A DNA stretch of 64,000 nt. Origin: Amblyornis subalaris (Eukaryota > Chordata > Aves > Passeriformes > Ptilonorhynchidae). Positions 48,573-60,820 of this stretch are shown in pieces. Under the pieces are notes generated by a model that worked only from the letters and a program-made list of their open reading frames with translations, did not search any database and was not told the origin of the DNA. The stretch lies in the NCBI GenBank assembly GCA_018881555.1, contig JACAXG010000052.1, positions 4,280,486 to 4,344,485 of the forward strand, in the 5' to 3' direction. Position numbers and translations under genes: made by a program. Within the stretch, counting starts at the first letter, position 1. Every line of letters starts with the position of its first letter.

Positions 48573-49674
48573 GTGACATCTATGCTACCAAATAATACAT
48601 GACAGAGACTATTCTGTCTGGATTGCCAGAAGTGTCACATGTTTTTGATGTTTATGTGCACAAATGCCATTTATATCAAGGAACAGGAAATCTGAGTCCT
48701 AACTGGCTTCATTTCTACCTTCTAACAATTAGCCATATCCAAACCAAATCTAGAACATTTTTGCTCTGATTTTGCTGACTATGTATCTTTTATTTTTCCC
48801 ATTTATTTACTAGCATATACAAAGACCCACCTCCAGAAACCCCAATTATTTATTTTTTAGACTACAGACTGGTCCAAAGGCAAAGAATGTAGGAAGGTTG
48901 AGCGAAGGTGAAGACACTTCTCCTGAAATGAAAGCCTGGTTAGATACGGGCTATCTCCAAGAGGGAACTACTAAAAAGAATTGTTTAGCAGGTTATCCAG
49001 TTTGGTGGATCAGAATTAATGAAAGCAGTAATGNGCTTTCCCACTGGACTGAGAAAAAGCAAGCAACATAATGGTTTTAAAATAGTTTTAGAATACACTA
49101 TGATAGCAAGTCAAGTATTTTTCTTTTTTTCACACAATGCTTTCAAAGCACTGGGGTTATTGTTAGGAAAGAATTATTGTCTCAGTATTTCTTATGTCAA
49201 TGAGAGATGAGCTTTTAGAGAAGTGCAAGAAGTAATCTGTTGATAGCCATCATATTGTCAGACTGGGCTTAACATAGTGTTTTTCAGCTCAGGTAGACAT
49301 ACCAAGAAGAAACTGAGTCTATCAAATTCAGTTCAACCCATTTTAAAGAACAGATTTGTTCACAAATTCTGTCTGATGTAGTTGTATTTGGTTGCATGAG
49401 GCATGATAGTTCTATGTCATTCTGTTGTTCAACAAACCACATTATGAAGTAGAAACTAGAACATCGCACCATAATGTTTGTGTGGAAGAGAAAAACTACT
49501 TTCATATGTAGTTTGTGGGGGAAAATGATTAGTTTTCTGATGCTGATAGAAAATGTAAGAAATACTGTACTTATGTCTGGCACATCTAAACTCATAACAT
49601 CTATTTGCTTTGCTTTGTCAAAACATATGAAAAATCATTAAAGTGTTTTAATAAATGTCTGGTTTTCTTGCTCA

Positions 49675-49815
49675 TTCATCTTATAAATATTAATTAGCCA
49701 TGGATCAGGCAATTAAAGTTTAATCAATTTGCACTAATTAGCACCACATACTTGCATAAAAAGATAAAACCAGCTCCTGCATCTGGCTGTTATTTGCAGT
49801 TTTTGTCAAGTGCTG
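49675..49815. promoter_or_regulatory. candidate regulatory element with clustered homeodomain sites
   Basis: Within about 60 bp it has TATTAATTAGCC, GGCAATTAAAG, GTTTAATCAATTTGC and GCACTAATTAGCACC, the last centred on the palindrome CTAATTAG typical of homeodomain dimer sites. The next 80 bp are higher-complexity (CAGCTCCTGCATCTGGCTGT). No transposon signature is seen. Enhancer function is inferred from the site cluster alone, and AT-rich DNA yields such sites by chance. Confidence 0.25.
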
Positions 49816-50580
49816 ATGAGTTTCATCTTGAAGAGAAGATTAAGAAGAAAAGAGGAAAATAAGAAAGTAGTGTTAATTTTATTAAATCTTCAATCAAACC
49901 TTCTGTTCGCAAGCTTTATGGGACAATACCAGGTAACATTTCACTTTACACAAAAGTAGACATGATTGGGCAAAAATTTAACACTTTTCTGTGGCCACAC
50001 CCTTCCTAATTATAACTTGTAAGAAAAAGAAGAAGGTCTTCTGTGCAAAAGCACAAGTTCTATCTTACAACAAAATAATTTTGTAATCATATACCTGGAG
50101 CTGAATTCCCCAAATTTTCATAAAGGAAGTAAAAGCAAATTTTCATCTGAAAATGTTTTCAGTTCTCACATACGTGAGTGGAAATAAAACCCTGCAAAAT
50201 CTAATCTTAAATTCACTTAGAATTTTGATGCTTTTACATACGGGTTTCAGTATTTAAACTATTCCTCTTTCCAATGGAATGATAAAATTTCAAAGGTCAC
50301 CTTGCTGTATTTTGCTAGAGGTTGGACCATAGGACGGAAGATTTCAGCCTCGCTCAAATGGCACTGAAATTAGTTGATAGATACATTACTGGAAATGTGC
50401 CAGGCATTGGTAGTGAAAAGGGGATATAAGAACTTCCTGCCCAACAGGAAAGAAAATTATTTGCTAATACTTCTTGCTCTTACTAATGTTTGGTGTTTGT
50501 GTTACAATGTTTATTGCCTGGTTTGTCTATTAAAAAAACCTAACAAAAGTAACAAGCAAGTTAACAAAATTAAAATATGT

Positions 50581-50581
50581 G

Positions 50582-50612
<31 letters not shown>

Positions 50613-50620
50613 GCACGCAC
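50581..50620 (+). repeat. (CA)n / (CGCA)n compound microsatellite
   Basis: About 13 CA units (50582-50608) pass into CGCACGCACGCAC. It is a compound simple repeat. The CpG-bearing end is unusual in this CpG-poor window. Confidence 0.95.
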
Positions 50621-53600
50621 TTAATGTTTCTTTTCATTCAAGAGGTCGTTTTCAGGTGTTTCATTTTCACTAGGAAACAGTAGGGTAAATCTTATTGTAG
50701 AAAGTTGTAATCTACATTAGGGGATTATACAAGTATTGGATCTAGTTAAGAAGCTTATGGGATCCTTTAATATTACACTGTCACATATTAAAAAAAAAAA
50801 AGCACTCTGGCTGTACGGGCCGAAATGCTTACATGGTGGTCCTTGAACAGAGAAAGATTCAGACCTTCCACACATCAGTTAGTTATTGGTATCTTGAAAT
50901 CCGAAGGAGAACAGTGTGCCCAAATGGATAGCTAGATAACAGCTATCTAAGTGCTGTTAAACGAACGTTGAAAACTGCGCATTTAGCTTACCACAGATTT
51001 GTCTGAGTCACTGTTCTGTGCTCCTGTTTGCCGTGGCTTAACATCATTAAACTTAAGGTGGCCTACTAAGGAAACAATTGAAAATAAACATTCTGAGACT
51101 CTGTTTTTTTACATAGTTAAATGGCATGAAGCAACCCTCAAGGCTTTTATATTACAATTCAATTTCTGGCTTCTGAATTTGGTTGAATGAATTAGACTGC
51201 CAATCTACCAAACAGATATTATCGAACACTTCAATATGACTATTTTCAACTTTCAATGGGAGAAAACAGAGCATTCCATACAGTCTATTTATGTAATTGA
51301 AAATCTCTATAAGGCATGAAACATATATTTTATCACCAATGGAAATCTACCTTAAACTCTGCAGGTAAAGCCACGCTTTTATAAGTGATTTAACAATAAA
51401 AAGACCCAAACAAAAAACTAAAACCACACAACACCAACCAACCCGTGGCATGAATCATAAAAAAGCTATGCACCATTTACATAGGGATTTTCATGTAGTT
51501 TATGCAAGAAAAGACTTGTGAATGGTTATTGATATTTTTCAAATGAAGTATGTATGAACCATTAAACTCCTCATTTCATAGTGTANAAGGCATTGCTCTG
51601 CTAAACACTCTTTTACTAGATAGGCTATAAATGGAGCAGAGGCACTTGAAAAGATGTCATCTTTCAATGTTTGTTTAAAGATCTGACACATATGACACAC
51701 AAAACCACCTGGTAGCTGAAAGTTCAAATTNTTGAATGTCGTTACAGAATCTTCATAATAGGATATTGTGCAGAAGATCTATTGTTTTAGAGTCTAGAAA
51801 GACTGGTTTTGAAATGATCTCTCACCTGAAGACTTTTACATCCCATGTGTAACTGAGGAAAATATCCTTGCTCAATAAATGGTATTTTAAAATATGGTTA
51901 CTATAAATGAATGTAGTGTAAGCACTTTCCTTAATTGGGCGACTGAAACAAAAAATCATTACCATAACAAATTCCTACAGATGAATGGTTTTGTCTGAGT
52001 GGTTTTACCTATGATATACCATATATACGTTGAACAATGTCTTTTACTGAAACTAGAAAACTAAGCTGAGTGGAATAGTCCACAGTAAACTTCAGTGGGC
52101 TTAGGAAGAAGACAAAAGCTATTGTGTATTTGCAAATAATACATGGACCCATGAGCAGTATAGATATATTAACTGAGATATTAGAGTATTTAAGTTGTCT
52201 TAAAGCTCAGTGTCCAAGAAGTGACCTGTAGCTCCTAATTAAGAGTAGCCAGATCTTGTTTTACTGTCTTAACAGAGAAGGCATTCAAGGCTTCGTGAGT
52301 AAATCTGCAAAGGCACTAAGGCAAACATCTGAAACCATCCTCACCTTGTACTGTCATTGTCCTTTGCACTCTTGCAAGAGCAAGGTCTCCTTTCTATTGT
52401 CTTTTTTATAGTCTGGTTGGATAGGACATAAGTAAAGGTCAGCACAATAAAGCTCAACTCAACATATATTTCAAACCCAACTCTTCATACTGTTATGACG
52501 TTATAAAACATTTGCAAAGAAACCCTCAAAAATTGTGCTCATAGTTGATATGTGGTCTTCTTTTCCAAATGTTTTGAAGACCTGTCTTTGTTTTCATGTT
52601 TTTCCTTCCTGAACTGCTGTTACAAAATTCCAAGGCTCATATAGGAATTACACAAAAAATAAAATAAAATAAAAATTACTTCCAGGTGGAGCATTCCTTA
52701 AATACTTATTGCTTTCATAACTTGCAACACAAAGATTTGAACTTATATAATGAAGTTTGATCTCATTGGTTGAGCTGCATAAAAAAATTTAACACATTTC
52801 AAAGGTTGAAGTATTAGTTTCTCTACTCTCGTAGAACTGACAGACAGCATTATGAGTTCTGAATTCCAGTTGACTACAAGGGAATAGAAATCTAAGAGGG
52901 AAACTGAATTAGACTGTTAGGATACCTGCAATGAAATGGCACGAGTGGGGATCCCATCATTTCAAGGCAGAGTTAAGCATAAAGGTGTGGTCATGCACCA
53001 ACTTTGTATAGCTCTATGCAGCAAGTCCTTATGCTCATAGCAAGGTAAGGGTTGTTCAGTCCCTAGCATCGAGAACTTCTCGAATACTACTGCTGTGGTA
53101 CATCTGTGGACAACAGGGCTTGAAATTTGCTGTCATGCTTTTGATTTTTTTCACAAATATGTTGGAAACATAAATTTATATATTATGCATTCAGGAGGAA
53201 AGACTTTACATTCTCAGAAATATTGTTTTGGGTCCTCTGTGCTGCANACATTCGTGTAAGTAAGAGAGCACATACCTACAGGTCCATGACTCTTGTCTGT
53301 TGAACACATTTTTCTGTAGCTTGAATCTATTTGACTTTATAGCATGTTGTTCAATTTTCTGGTGAAGAGATTGTGGGAGAAACTTGTGGAAGGTGTTTAT
53401 GGTTGACTAGCTGTTAGTGGAAGAAGATTTTTTTTTAAAGAAGAGGGTATTTTCAGAAGTGCTTTACTGGCTAAAGATGTTATGCTGAAGTGTTGATTAA
53501 CTCATATCAAGGACATTAGTGAGAAATTATAGGGTGTCCTTTTAGGGTTTTGAAATTCAGATGTCGAGAAAATCATGAACAATACGTATGTTTTGCATGC

Positions 53601-53789
53601 AATATATAGTTCATGCATTTCATATCTGACAGTTTTAATCAAGCCCTTTTGGAACTCTATTGTCACAATAATTCAAAATCTGTGCCAACTTTTCTCTTAC
53701 CTANCTTTCTCACACAGACCCTGAAAAATATAAAATTATCATAACTTGTCATACTAACAGCCCTCACCTACTTTCAGGACTTCCTTCTG

Positions 53790-53990
53790 CTCTTCAGTGT
53801 TTTGTTGGCTTGTTTTTTTCGTTTGGTTCTTTTTTTGTTTGCTTGGGGTTTTTTTGTTTTCTTTTCTTTGCTTTTATTGGTGTAGAGTTTTTTTAAGGTT
53901 TGGGGTTTTTTCAGTGGTCTTTTTAGGGTTTTTTTCTGGTTGGTTTGTTTGTTCATTTTAGTTTAGTTTGTTTTTCTCAGATGGCTGTTT
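53790..53990 (+). repeat. degenerate T/G-rich tract
   Basis: For about 200 bp the plus strand is almost only T and G, with runs such as GGTTTTTTTG, GGGTTTTTTT and GTTTGTTTG, and very few A or C. On the minus strand it gives a lysine/asparagine/glutamine-rich open frame of 60 codons that is a composition artefact. It ends in TTTTTCTCAGATGG, which looks like a splice acceptor. No exon is evident after it. Confidence 0.8.
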
Positions 53991-56900
53991 CTTTAAAAAT
54001 CTCTACATTTTACCTGAACTACCTTTTTCTGAGGTAAAAAGTTAGAAATTTTTCACTAAATGTCAGATTAAGAATCTCTTCCTGTCACTGGTGGTGTTAC
54101 TCACATGAGTAATTTCATTGACTTCATTGTGAGTAAAAGCTGCTCACTATTGTGTAGTCGGCAGTTGCTATCTGCTACTACAGGAGAAACACTATGGGTG
54201 ATGTGAAGATAGGTACCCATCCACTTTCTCTACCTTTGATCAAGATCAAAGTATGCTTTTTGAGATTGGAGCTGTGTTAGATTAGGCTGCCTACTTTGCT
54301 ATTCCAATTTGCTATTCTGCTTTTCTTTTGAGTGTATAAAAATTGAGTTGCTTTTGTATTGACAGGCATTGCACTGAGAATATCAATTTGGAATTTTGTT
54401 GTCATTTTAAGTCTGTGCGCATTCTTTGTAAAAGCACATAAAGATACAGTGATTTCCTACTTAATCTTGATATGTGCCTGTAGAAAGTGAAATGAGCACT
54501 CAGACAAATGAGTTCACTCTTGGAAGCTTTACTTCACTATCGGGGAGACAAGTAAGAATTGTGCCACCTATTTTGAGTTTATGCACAGTAGGCAGTAAAT
54601 ATCCTGAGTCTCATCTGTTTTGCAACAACAATGGGTGCTTGGAATGGAAGGAAAAGAAAGTAGTGCACAGCATCTTTCTGCAACTTGCAGGAATGTGACT
54701 TCCAGAATCAATAACAGCCTTTGTCTGAAGATATATTGTGAGGTGAAGTACTTTGTACTGTAGAAATTGAAGAGAGATGTAGAAGGTTCATTCAAACCGC
54801 ATGTAATAGGACAGATAACTATGCACACCATCACTTCCATAGGTATTAGATGAACTTATTTAATAAGATATCTTCTAACTTCTACAAACTCTAAATGTAA
54901 CAATGCTGGTAGTTTAAATTTTGCTCAGAAATCATTGCTCAATGACTAATGAATACTCTGCTCCAAAGGACTTGCATTCTTAGGACGACAGATGGCTCAG
55001 CACAAAACAAAGAGGATGGTACAGAAAACAGCTAGAGGGTGCTCATTGTAGTTGGAATGTATTCATCCATTCTGGAATTGTGTGAGGGAAGTTTGTGTGA
55101 GGGAAAGATATGAAGGAAGCTGCTTAGAGTGACACTTGATTGAACAGATGGAGAAGAATAAAGTGTAGAGATAGAGTTTGGAGCCAAAGACTTATCATTA
55201 TGACTGAATGAGAGTCATAGTCAACTTTAGTCTACATATCACAGGAGCTAAAATTGAGTTTTCTCAAGTATTTTATCTGAGCTTGCTTAAGTGTCATAAC
55301 ACTTTCATCTTTTGACTTTCATATAGTCCCCCTTCCCCCCCCAGTTACTTTCTCCTGCCACTTTCCCACTGGAAAAGTATTCCATTAGGCACAGAGGTGC
55401 TTTCATTGACAAAATCCAGAAATCCTCTGATGATGAGACATTCAGTAAAAATATCTTGATAAAAAATCAGAATATGAAAAGAAAAAAAAGCAAGCTAGCT
55501 TAGTTTTATGGTAGAGTTACAACTTGAATTAGATCACTACTGGACATTTACACATTGGAACACAAAGTTCACTTTTAAGAGAGAACACTAATCCTTCAAG
55601 TATCCATGGGGGTTTATTATACTTATTAAAGTGAACCCTGTCCTATCTCTGCTCCATAACAGAAGGTATTGCAGCAATGGCTGTATTTGCATGTGAGAAG
55701 AAAAGAGCCTGTCACAAGGAATAAAGCTGTAGCAAAACTGAACTGTGTTCAAGGAATGCTAACACCGATGTAGTGTGAAGCTCAAACCAGCATAACTTTA
55801 AACTCACTGTGCTTAAACCTTGTTGGACTTTGAATTTCAGTAGTACAGGAAGGAGGATACTGAAATGCCAAAGCCAAGAAAATACCTTTGTAGATAAATT
55901 AAGGTAAATTAATATGATTTCCTTTTCCAACTAACATAATAATTTTTTGCCTTTAAATATGTATTTCTAAGTAGCACAGGTGAAATTAAAGTCTAATCTG
56001 GAATTTGCACAAGGCACTGTATGTAACACCAACAGATTGTCCAGAGAAGTTGTGGGGTTTTTTCCAGATCTATCCACATGATGCAAAATACCATCTGAGA
56101 AAAACAGATGGTCATGCCTCTTCAATCTTGCATTTCTATATATGAGCTTATAAAAATAAGATCTGTAGACAAATTAGCTAGAAATGTTTCCTATTTTATC
56201 TTGACCAGTGGATAAAATAAAGTCTCTGGAGTAAAACTCGTAGCAATAACCTAGGATTCCCTGTACCAAACCGAATGTGCTAACTGACAGACAGCTCTTT
56301 CTCTTTCCCCTCTCCCTCTCCCTCCTCCCTCTCATGATATCCTGAAATCTTTCCTGCATAGTGGCTCAGCTTCAACAAGAGGGGTGGAATACATTTCCTT
56401 ACCTCCCACCTGCCCTCTCTCCCAAATGATTAGAACACTTTTCAACAAAGTGGGAGATGTGGGTGTCCCTCCCTACCTTATATACACTGAGAATACATTA
56501 AGTATGAAATTGCCTCCCAGGGGAAGTGATGGAAATGCCACTTGTTNATTTTTAAACTGAATCTGAAAAAAGCTTTATAGGAAAAAAATCCACTGTAGCG
56601 AGGGAGAGATTACATGACCTTCTTGAAAAAGATTTTATTTTCTAATTTCTAATATCTCTGATACTGTGGTTCACTCCCTTCCAGTCTGTCAATTTTTTCA
56701 TAGCATTATGTTTTAGGAGATTTATTCAAAATGTGTGTGAGAAAACCAACTGAAGATCTTCAAAGCAGACAGAATACAGCTTGGCTTCATCGGCTGTTTG
56801 AACCTGAATTACTGTAATGACTGTAGTGGAATTATTTTCTTTTAAATGAGCAAATCTGACACGAACTTCAAAGGGGAAGTAAATACATGTAATAAAGCAT

Positions 56901-58233
56901 CCGTTTTTCTTTTTCTTTTCCTAAATGATTTATTTTATCCCCAGAAACACCAACAAATGTTCAAAGTTCTAGATATTTAAATAGGTACCAAGATGTCTGA
57001 AGCTGTAATCCTTCCTCTGCCAGTTCATTGAAAAATTGCTGACCTTATAAAAGCCTGTGTTCCTTTTCACTTTGATAACAGCTTTTGCTTCATCAGTCCA
57101 CAATACATGAGGAGCGAATCCATGCAGGATCAACTAATTGCTTGTACATGCATTTAAATATAAGTACCCTAGAATTCTTATCACATAACCATACATACAC
57201 AATTTTATTTTAAGAAAGAATTAAAAAGTTTTTGTTATCTTAAATTATTTTGTGCTATGGACCTTGTTCTAACAATTACATTTCACCAGTTAGTGCTTTA
57301 TGAAGCATGATGGAATCTAACCAGCAACTAATATAAGAGCTCCAGTTTGCCCTCAGTACACAATCTTAAAGCCCATTAACATTTGTGGGAATTATATGTG
57401 CAACTTGCAGGGAGAATATAACCTTAAGCAAGTGAAAACTGAAGTTATTGTATATGTTTGATCTGACAAAGGCAGTCTAGATTTTTCACAGCAGTGTGTT
57501 ATATCAACTGAAGTTTGTTAGACAGCAGGGAGACTAATAAAAAGAGGGATAGTATAAATAATATGAAACAAAGGAATGAACAAAGCCCTTCTGCATTAAC
57601 TAGGACATAATCTACAGATGTTTCTCAGTTGGTAGAAAACAGATTTCCACACAGCAGTTGCATATAATACAAATGTTTGCACAGAATCCAGCTGGACTAA
57701 TACATAAAGCCATCTCTCAAGATTAGAAGCTTTATAAAAGAGTCACCAGCTGATTAGAAACAACATGGGTGTCTGAAGTTGTTGTTCAAATCTCCTAAGA
57801 AATAGATCAGTCTAAACTGTCAACTTCAGGTGTGACTGAAGCAGAAATTCCTTTTAGGTGTGCCATCCCTGACTATTTCTATCTTACTGTTCAGAAATTT
57901 GGAAAAGATGGTGTACTAATGAAAAATTGCAGGCTGTTGTGAAGTTCCAAGCTTAATTTGTGGATCAAAACTGTTAATATGTGGGTGTGTTAAGCTTCAC
58001 ATATGAAGCCTTTATTTTCCTAGCCGTGCCTTCCAGCTTACAATTATCTTGGGACTTGACCAAACTAATTTTAACTTTGACAACATAGGCAACTAGTTGA
58101 AACATAGAGGTCAGCAAGGAAAATATGAACTGTGAAACACAAGGCATCTATTTTGAATGACAGAATGTGAACGAAAATGAAAGAACAAACTCTAATTTTT
58201 CAGATTTATATTTTCCCTAGTGATTTTAATTGT

Positions 58234-58316
58234 TAGGAGTTGGACTCAATGATCCTTGTTGGTCCCTTCCAACCGTGGATATTCCATGATTCTTTGATAT
58301 TCTGTTCCATGATTCC
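58234..58316 (+). mobile_element. CR1 LINE 3'-end fragment
   Basis: AGGAGTTGGACTCAATGATC, CTTGTTGGTCCCTTCCAACC, then CCATGATTCT repeated with spacing variants (58287, 58307) gives the terminal CR1 text in sense orientation. Only the last 80 bp of the element is present, with a slightly expanded terminal repeat. Confidence 0.93.
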
Positions 58317-60474
58317 AAGTTCTTCTTCTGAAAACATAATTTTGTAGCAGGTTCGGAGGGGTTTTTTTGTTTGTTTGTGGTTTTTTTTGTAACAAAGAGT
58401 TTTATATGCTAAGCAGTTGGAATAAACAAAATTAGTGATGCTNCTTTTCTGTTAGATTCCCCTAAACAAAGGTTCTGGTAAAAGATAGCATCTTCTGTTT
58501 TGAAACCTTTTCAAAATGCTTGGAAAGAAATGAAATTCTGGATCTTTCAGCATAAGGGACCCTGCTTTTATATTCTTATTGGTCAAACATAACAATGAGA
58601 GGTTTTCCAGATACAGGCACCATGAAAAATATCTTGCTGAATTTTGTTCTGTAAAATGTACATATCTTGCCTAGCCCTTGGTTGTCTTGGTCTCCATCTA
58701 CATTCCCAAGGGAACCACCTCTAGAAAGCGATATATTGTCTATTTTAGATACTCTTCTTCCAGGAAGGTAATTTACCTTCTGAAGGGGGCCTGTCCTTTT
58801 ATTTTTAACATAGAGGGATCCCTTGTAGCTTGCTTAGAATTGACATCTAGCACTTTGAAGGATACAGTTAGAGAAGAGGAATCTATTGTCAGCATTCTGC
58901 ACTAAATACACTGAGAGTTTATCATGGTGTCAAGATGAGGAGAGTTAATCCACCTTGGAGCACTTCTGAAACCCTACATTTCTCTTGCAACGTTTTTAAA
59001 ACATCTTATAATAAATAGAGCAGCCAATAGCACCATGCTGAGTTAGCANCATTCAGGGAACTGTTTTTATCTGATGACAGTTATAAAGTTTGAAAGAAGA
59101 TGAGGTCAGTCTTATGTATGTCATATCAAAACACTTTCTGACTACAGCTTTCTCTCTTGAAATAATAGGGTTCTGTTATCATAATCATAAAATTTCAGTC
59201 CTTATTATATTCTTATTTTTCATTAGCAAGAATATTTCAAAATAGAAGAAAAGAATCTGCTTTTGTCCTTGTAAGAGTTGATTACCTTCAGCATCTCCGC
59301 TCAAATTTTCTGTCTTAATTTTCTGATTCACTACTGTTGTATCTTGTATAATTATACTCTGACTTCTGTGTACTCCTTTTCAAAGTTATATTTATACTTG
59401 CTTAAAGGTTCGACAGGGCTTGAACAGTTTGTGACTTGCCTGCTTTACTTTCCCTTATTGCTCCCTGTTAAAAAATCCCTTGATGGCACTAATCATAATT
59501 ATTCAGGTGCTGTATTGTGTTCTGTGCAAACTTTTTTGTCTGTCTTTTAAGATTTTCTTCCTTCTCTAGCAATTAAACAGACATTACAGCACTGTTGTTT
59601 ACAATTAACCTCTTGTTTATATATATTTATCAGCTCAAAATATCTCTGTGCTTTTTATTGATTTGTGCAATTTATTTTTGACATCCTGTAAAAACCTTTT
59701 CTTTGATTTTCTTCTTTTCACTGTTTTCTTCCTTCTTTTTAAAGAGCAGAAGGCAATAATTATTACCACCTTTAAAAATCCAGATTGTAAAATTATTTAA
59801 CTTCCTTGAACTTTTTTTGAAATTCCTTATTTTATATGTTATTGCCAAGCATACCTTAAAAGATCTGTCCAAAAGGTACCTTGAGGCCAGTGTTTTAATG
59901 CTAATTGAACTGCAGGTAGTAGTATGTGATTACCTTTTTGCATGCGTGAATGTGTGTCAAATGTGAATCCGTCTGAGTGCCTGGTAGCAAGAACACCTGT
60001 ACCCATGATCAGCATCTGCTATTAATATATATTAACATAGCAGACGCTGCATTATTTCTTTCCCACTGCAGAGATACTGTTTTTGTATGGCCAAGTGATG
60101 ATATATATGTAGGCTAATGTTTGTAATGGGGAATGCTTGATGTTGCTGTCCTGTGCCCTTACCATACTTTGAATATCTAGCTAATCAGCAGTCACTCTGT
60201 AATTCAAGTGTTTTAAGAGTGGTTGCTAAATTCATGCACATGGCAAAACTTCTGTAATTTGTATACTGCCAATATGTATCATGGTGAACAATGTATATGA
60301 TGTGTTAGTCAACATGTTTTACATTTTAGGGAAATCTGAAAGTTTGACACAATTTAAAATGCGTGAAAGGTCTCTGCAGTAGATGCAAACATGGTAGTAT
60401 ANGTAACAAATATGGAGTAATGGGCAACTGTTAGATTTAGGCATGAACTACTGCTTTTACAACTGCTTCTAACT
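58317..60474. other. AT-rich non-coding sequence
   Basis: No gene is seen. A T/G-rich tract lies at about 58360-58392, just after the CR1 tail, and a strong short hairpin lies at 60010-60049. The 90-codon frame at 59278-59550 is F/L/Y/S-rich and has no domain. Confidence 0.6.
60010..60049 (-). repeat. short stable hairpin
   Basis: CAGCATCTGCTA (60010-60021) faces TAGCAGACGCTG (60038-60049): 11 of 12 bases pair, and on the minus strand the odd pair becomes G-U. Between them TTAATAT and ATATTAA also pair, with a 2-base bulge and a 2-base tip. The whole forms about 19 paired positions in 40 nt. It is shorter than a usual microRNA precursor and has almost no loop, so it is annotated as an inverted repeat, not an RNA gene. 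Confidence 0.8.
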
Positions 60475-60820
60475 TGTCTTGGTTTAACCCCAACTGGCAG
60501 CTAAGCCAAACACAGCTATTTATTCACAACCCCCTTTCCTGGTAGGATGAAGGAGATAACTGGAAGAGTAAGAAACTGGAAAAGTGAGAAAACACATGAG
60601 TTGAAACAAACACAATTTAATAGAGAAAGTAAAAACTATGTATGTAAGAAANCAATATAAGAATTCATTCACCACTCCCCATGAACAGGCAGGTGCCCAA
60701 CCATCTCCAGGAAAGCAGGGCTCCAAACATCCCTCCCTTTCTTCTTCACCCAGCTTATATGCTGAGCATGATGCCATAAGGTCTGGAATATCTCTTTGGT
60801 CAGCTGGGGTCGGCTGGGTA
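60475..60820 (-). mobile_element. truncated LTR of an endogenous retrovirus
   Basis: The plus strand starts TGTCTTGGTTTAACCCCAAC at 60475, the reverse complement of a typical LTR 3' end closing in CA. It continues with ACAATTTAATAGAGAAAG (reverse complement holds ATTAAA, a polyadenylation-type signal), GGCAGGTGCCCAACCATCTC, CCAGGAAAGCAGGGCTCC and CAGCTTATATGCTGAGCATG (reverse complement holds CATATAAGCTG, a TATA-like box), ending near 60820 at CAGCTGGGGTCGGCTGGG. Order of TATA-like box, polyadenylation signal and CA end is right for U3-R-U5 on the minus strand. I recall this family as widespread in Neoaves. The U3 start is missing, and no internal viral genes are present. Confidence 0.78.

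Larger units (their letters stand above)
47444..58233. other. AT-rich non-coding sequence
   Basis: No gene or clear transposon is seen apart from a possible MIR scrap near 48535. It contains poly(T) runs (47812-47828), a (CA)n array (50581), an A/C-rich tract (51405-51443) and a T/G-rich tract (53790-53990). Open frames are 103 codons or fewer with no recognisable domain. The stretch 49675-49815 is a candidate regulatory element. Confidence 0.6.

Noticed and set aside
53774..53956. Lysine/asparagine-rich 60-codon minus-strand frame
   Set aside because: It is a direct product of the T/G-rich low-complexity tract.
60010..60049. MicroRNA precursor
   Set aside because: The hairpin is only about 40 nt with almost no terminal loop, shorter than known precursors.
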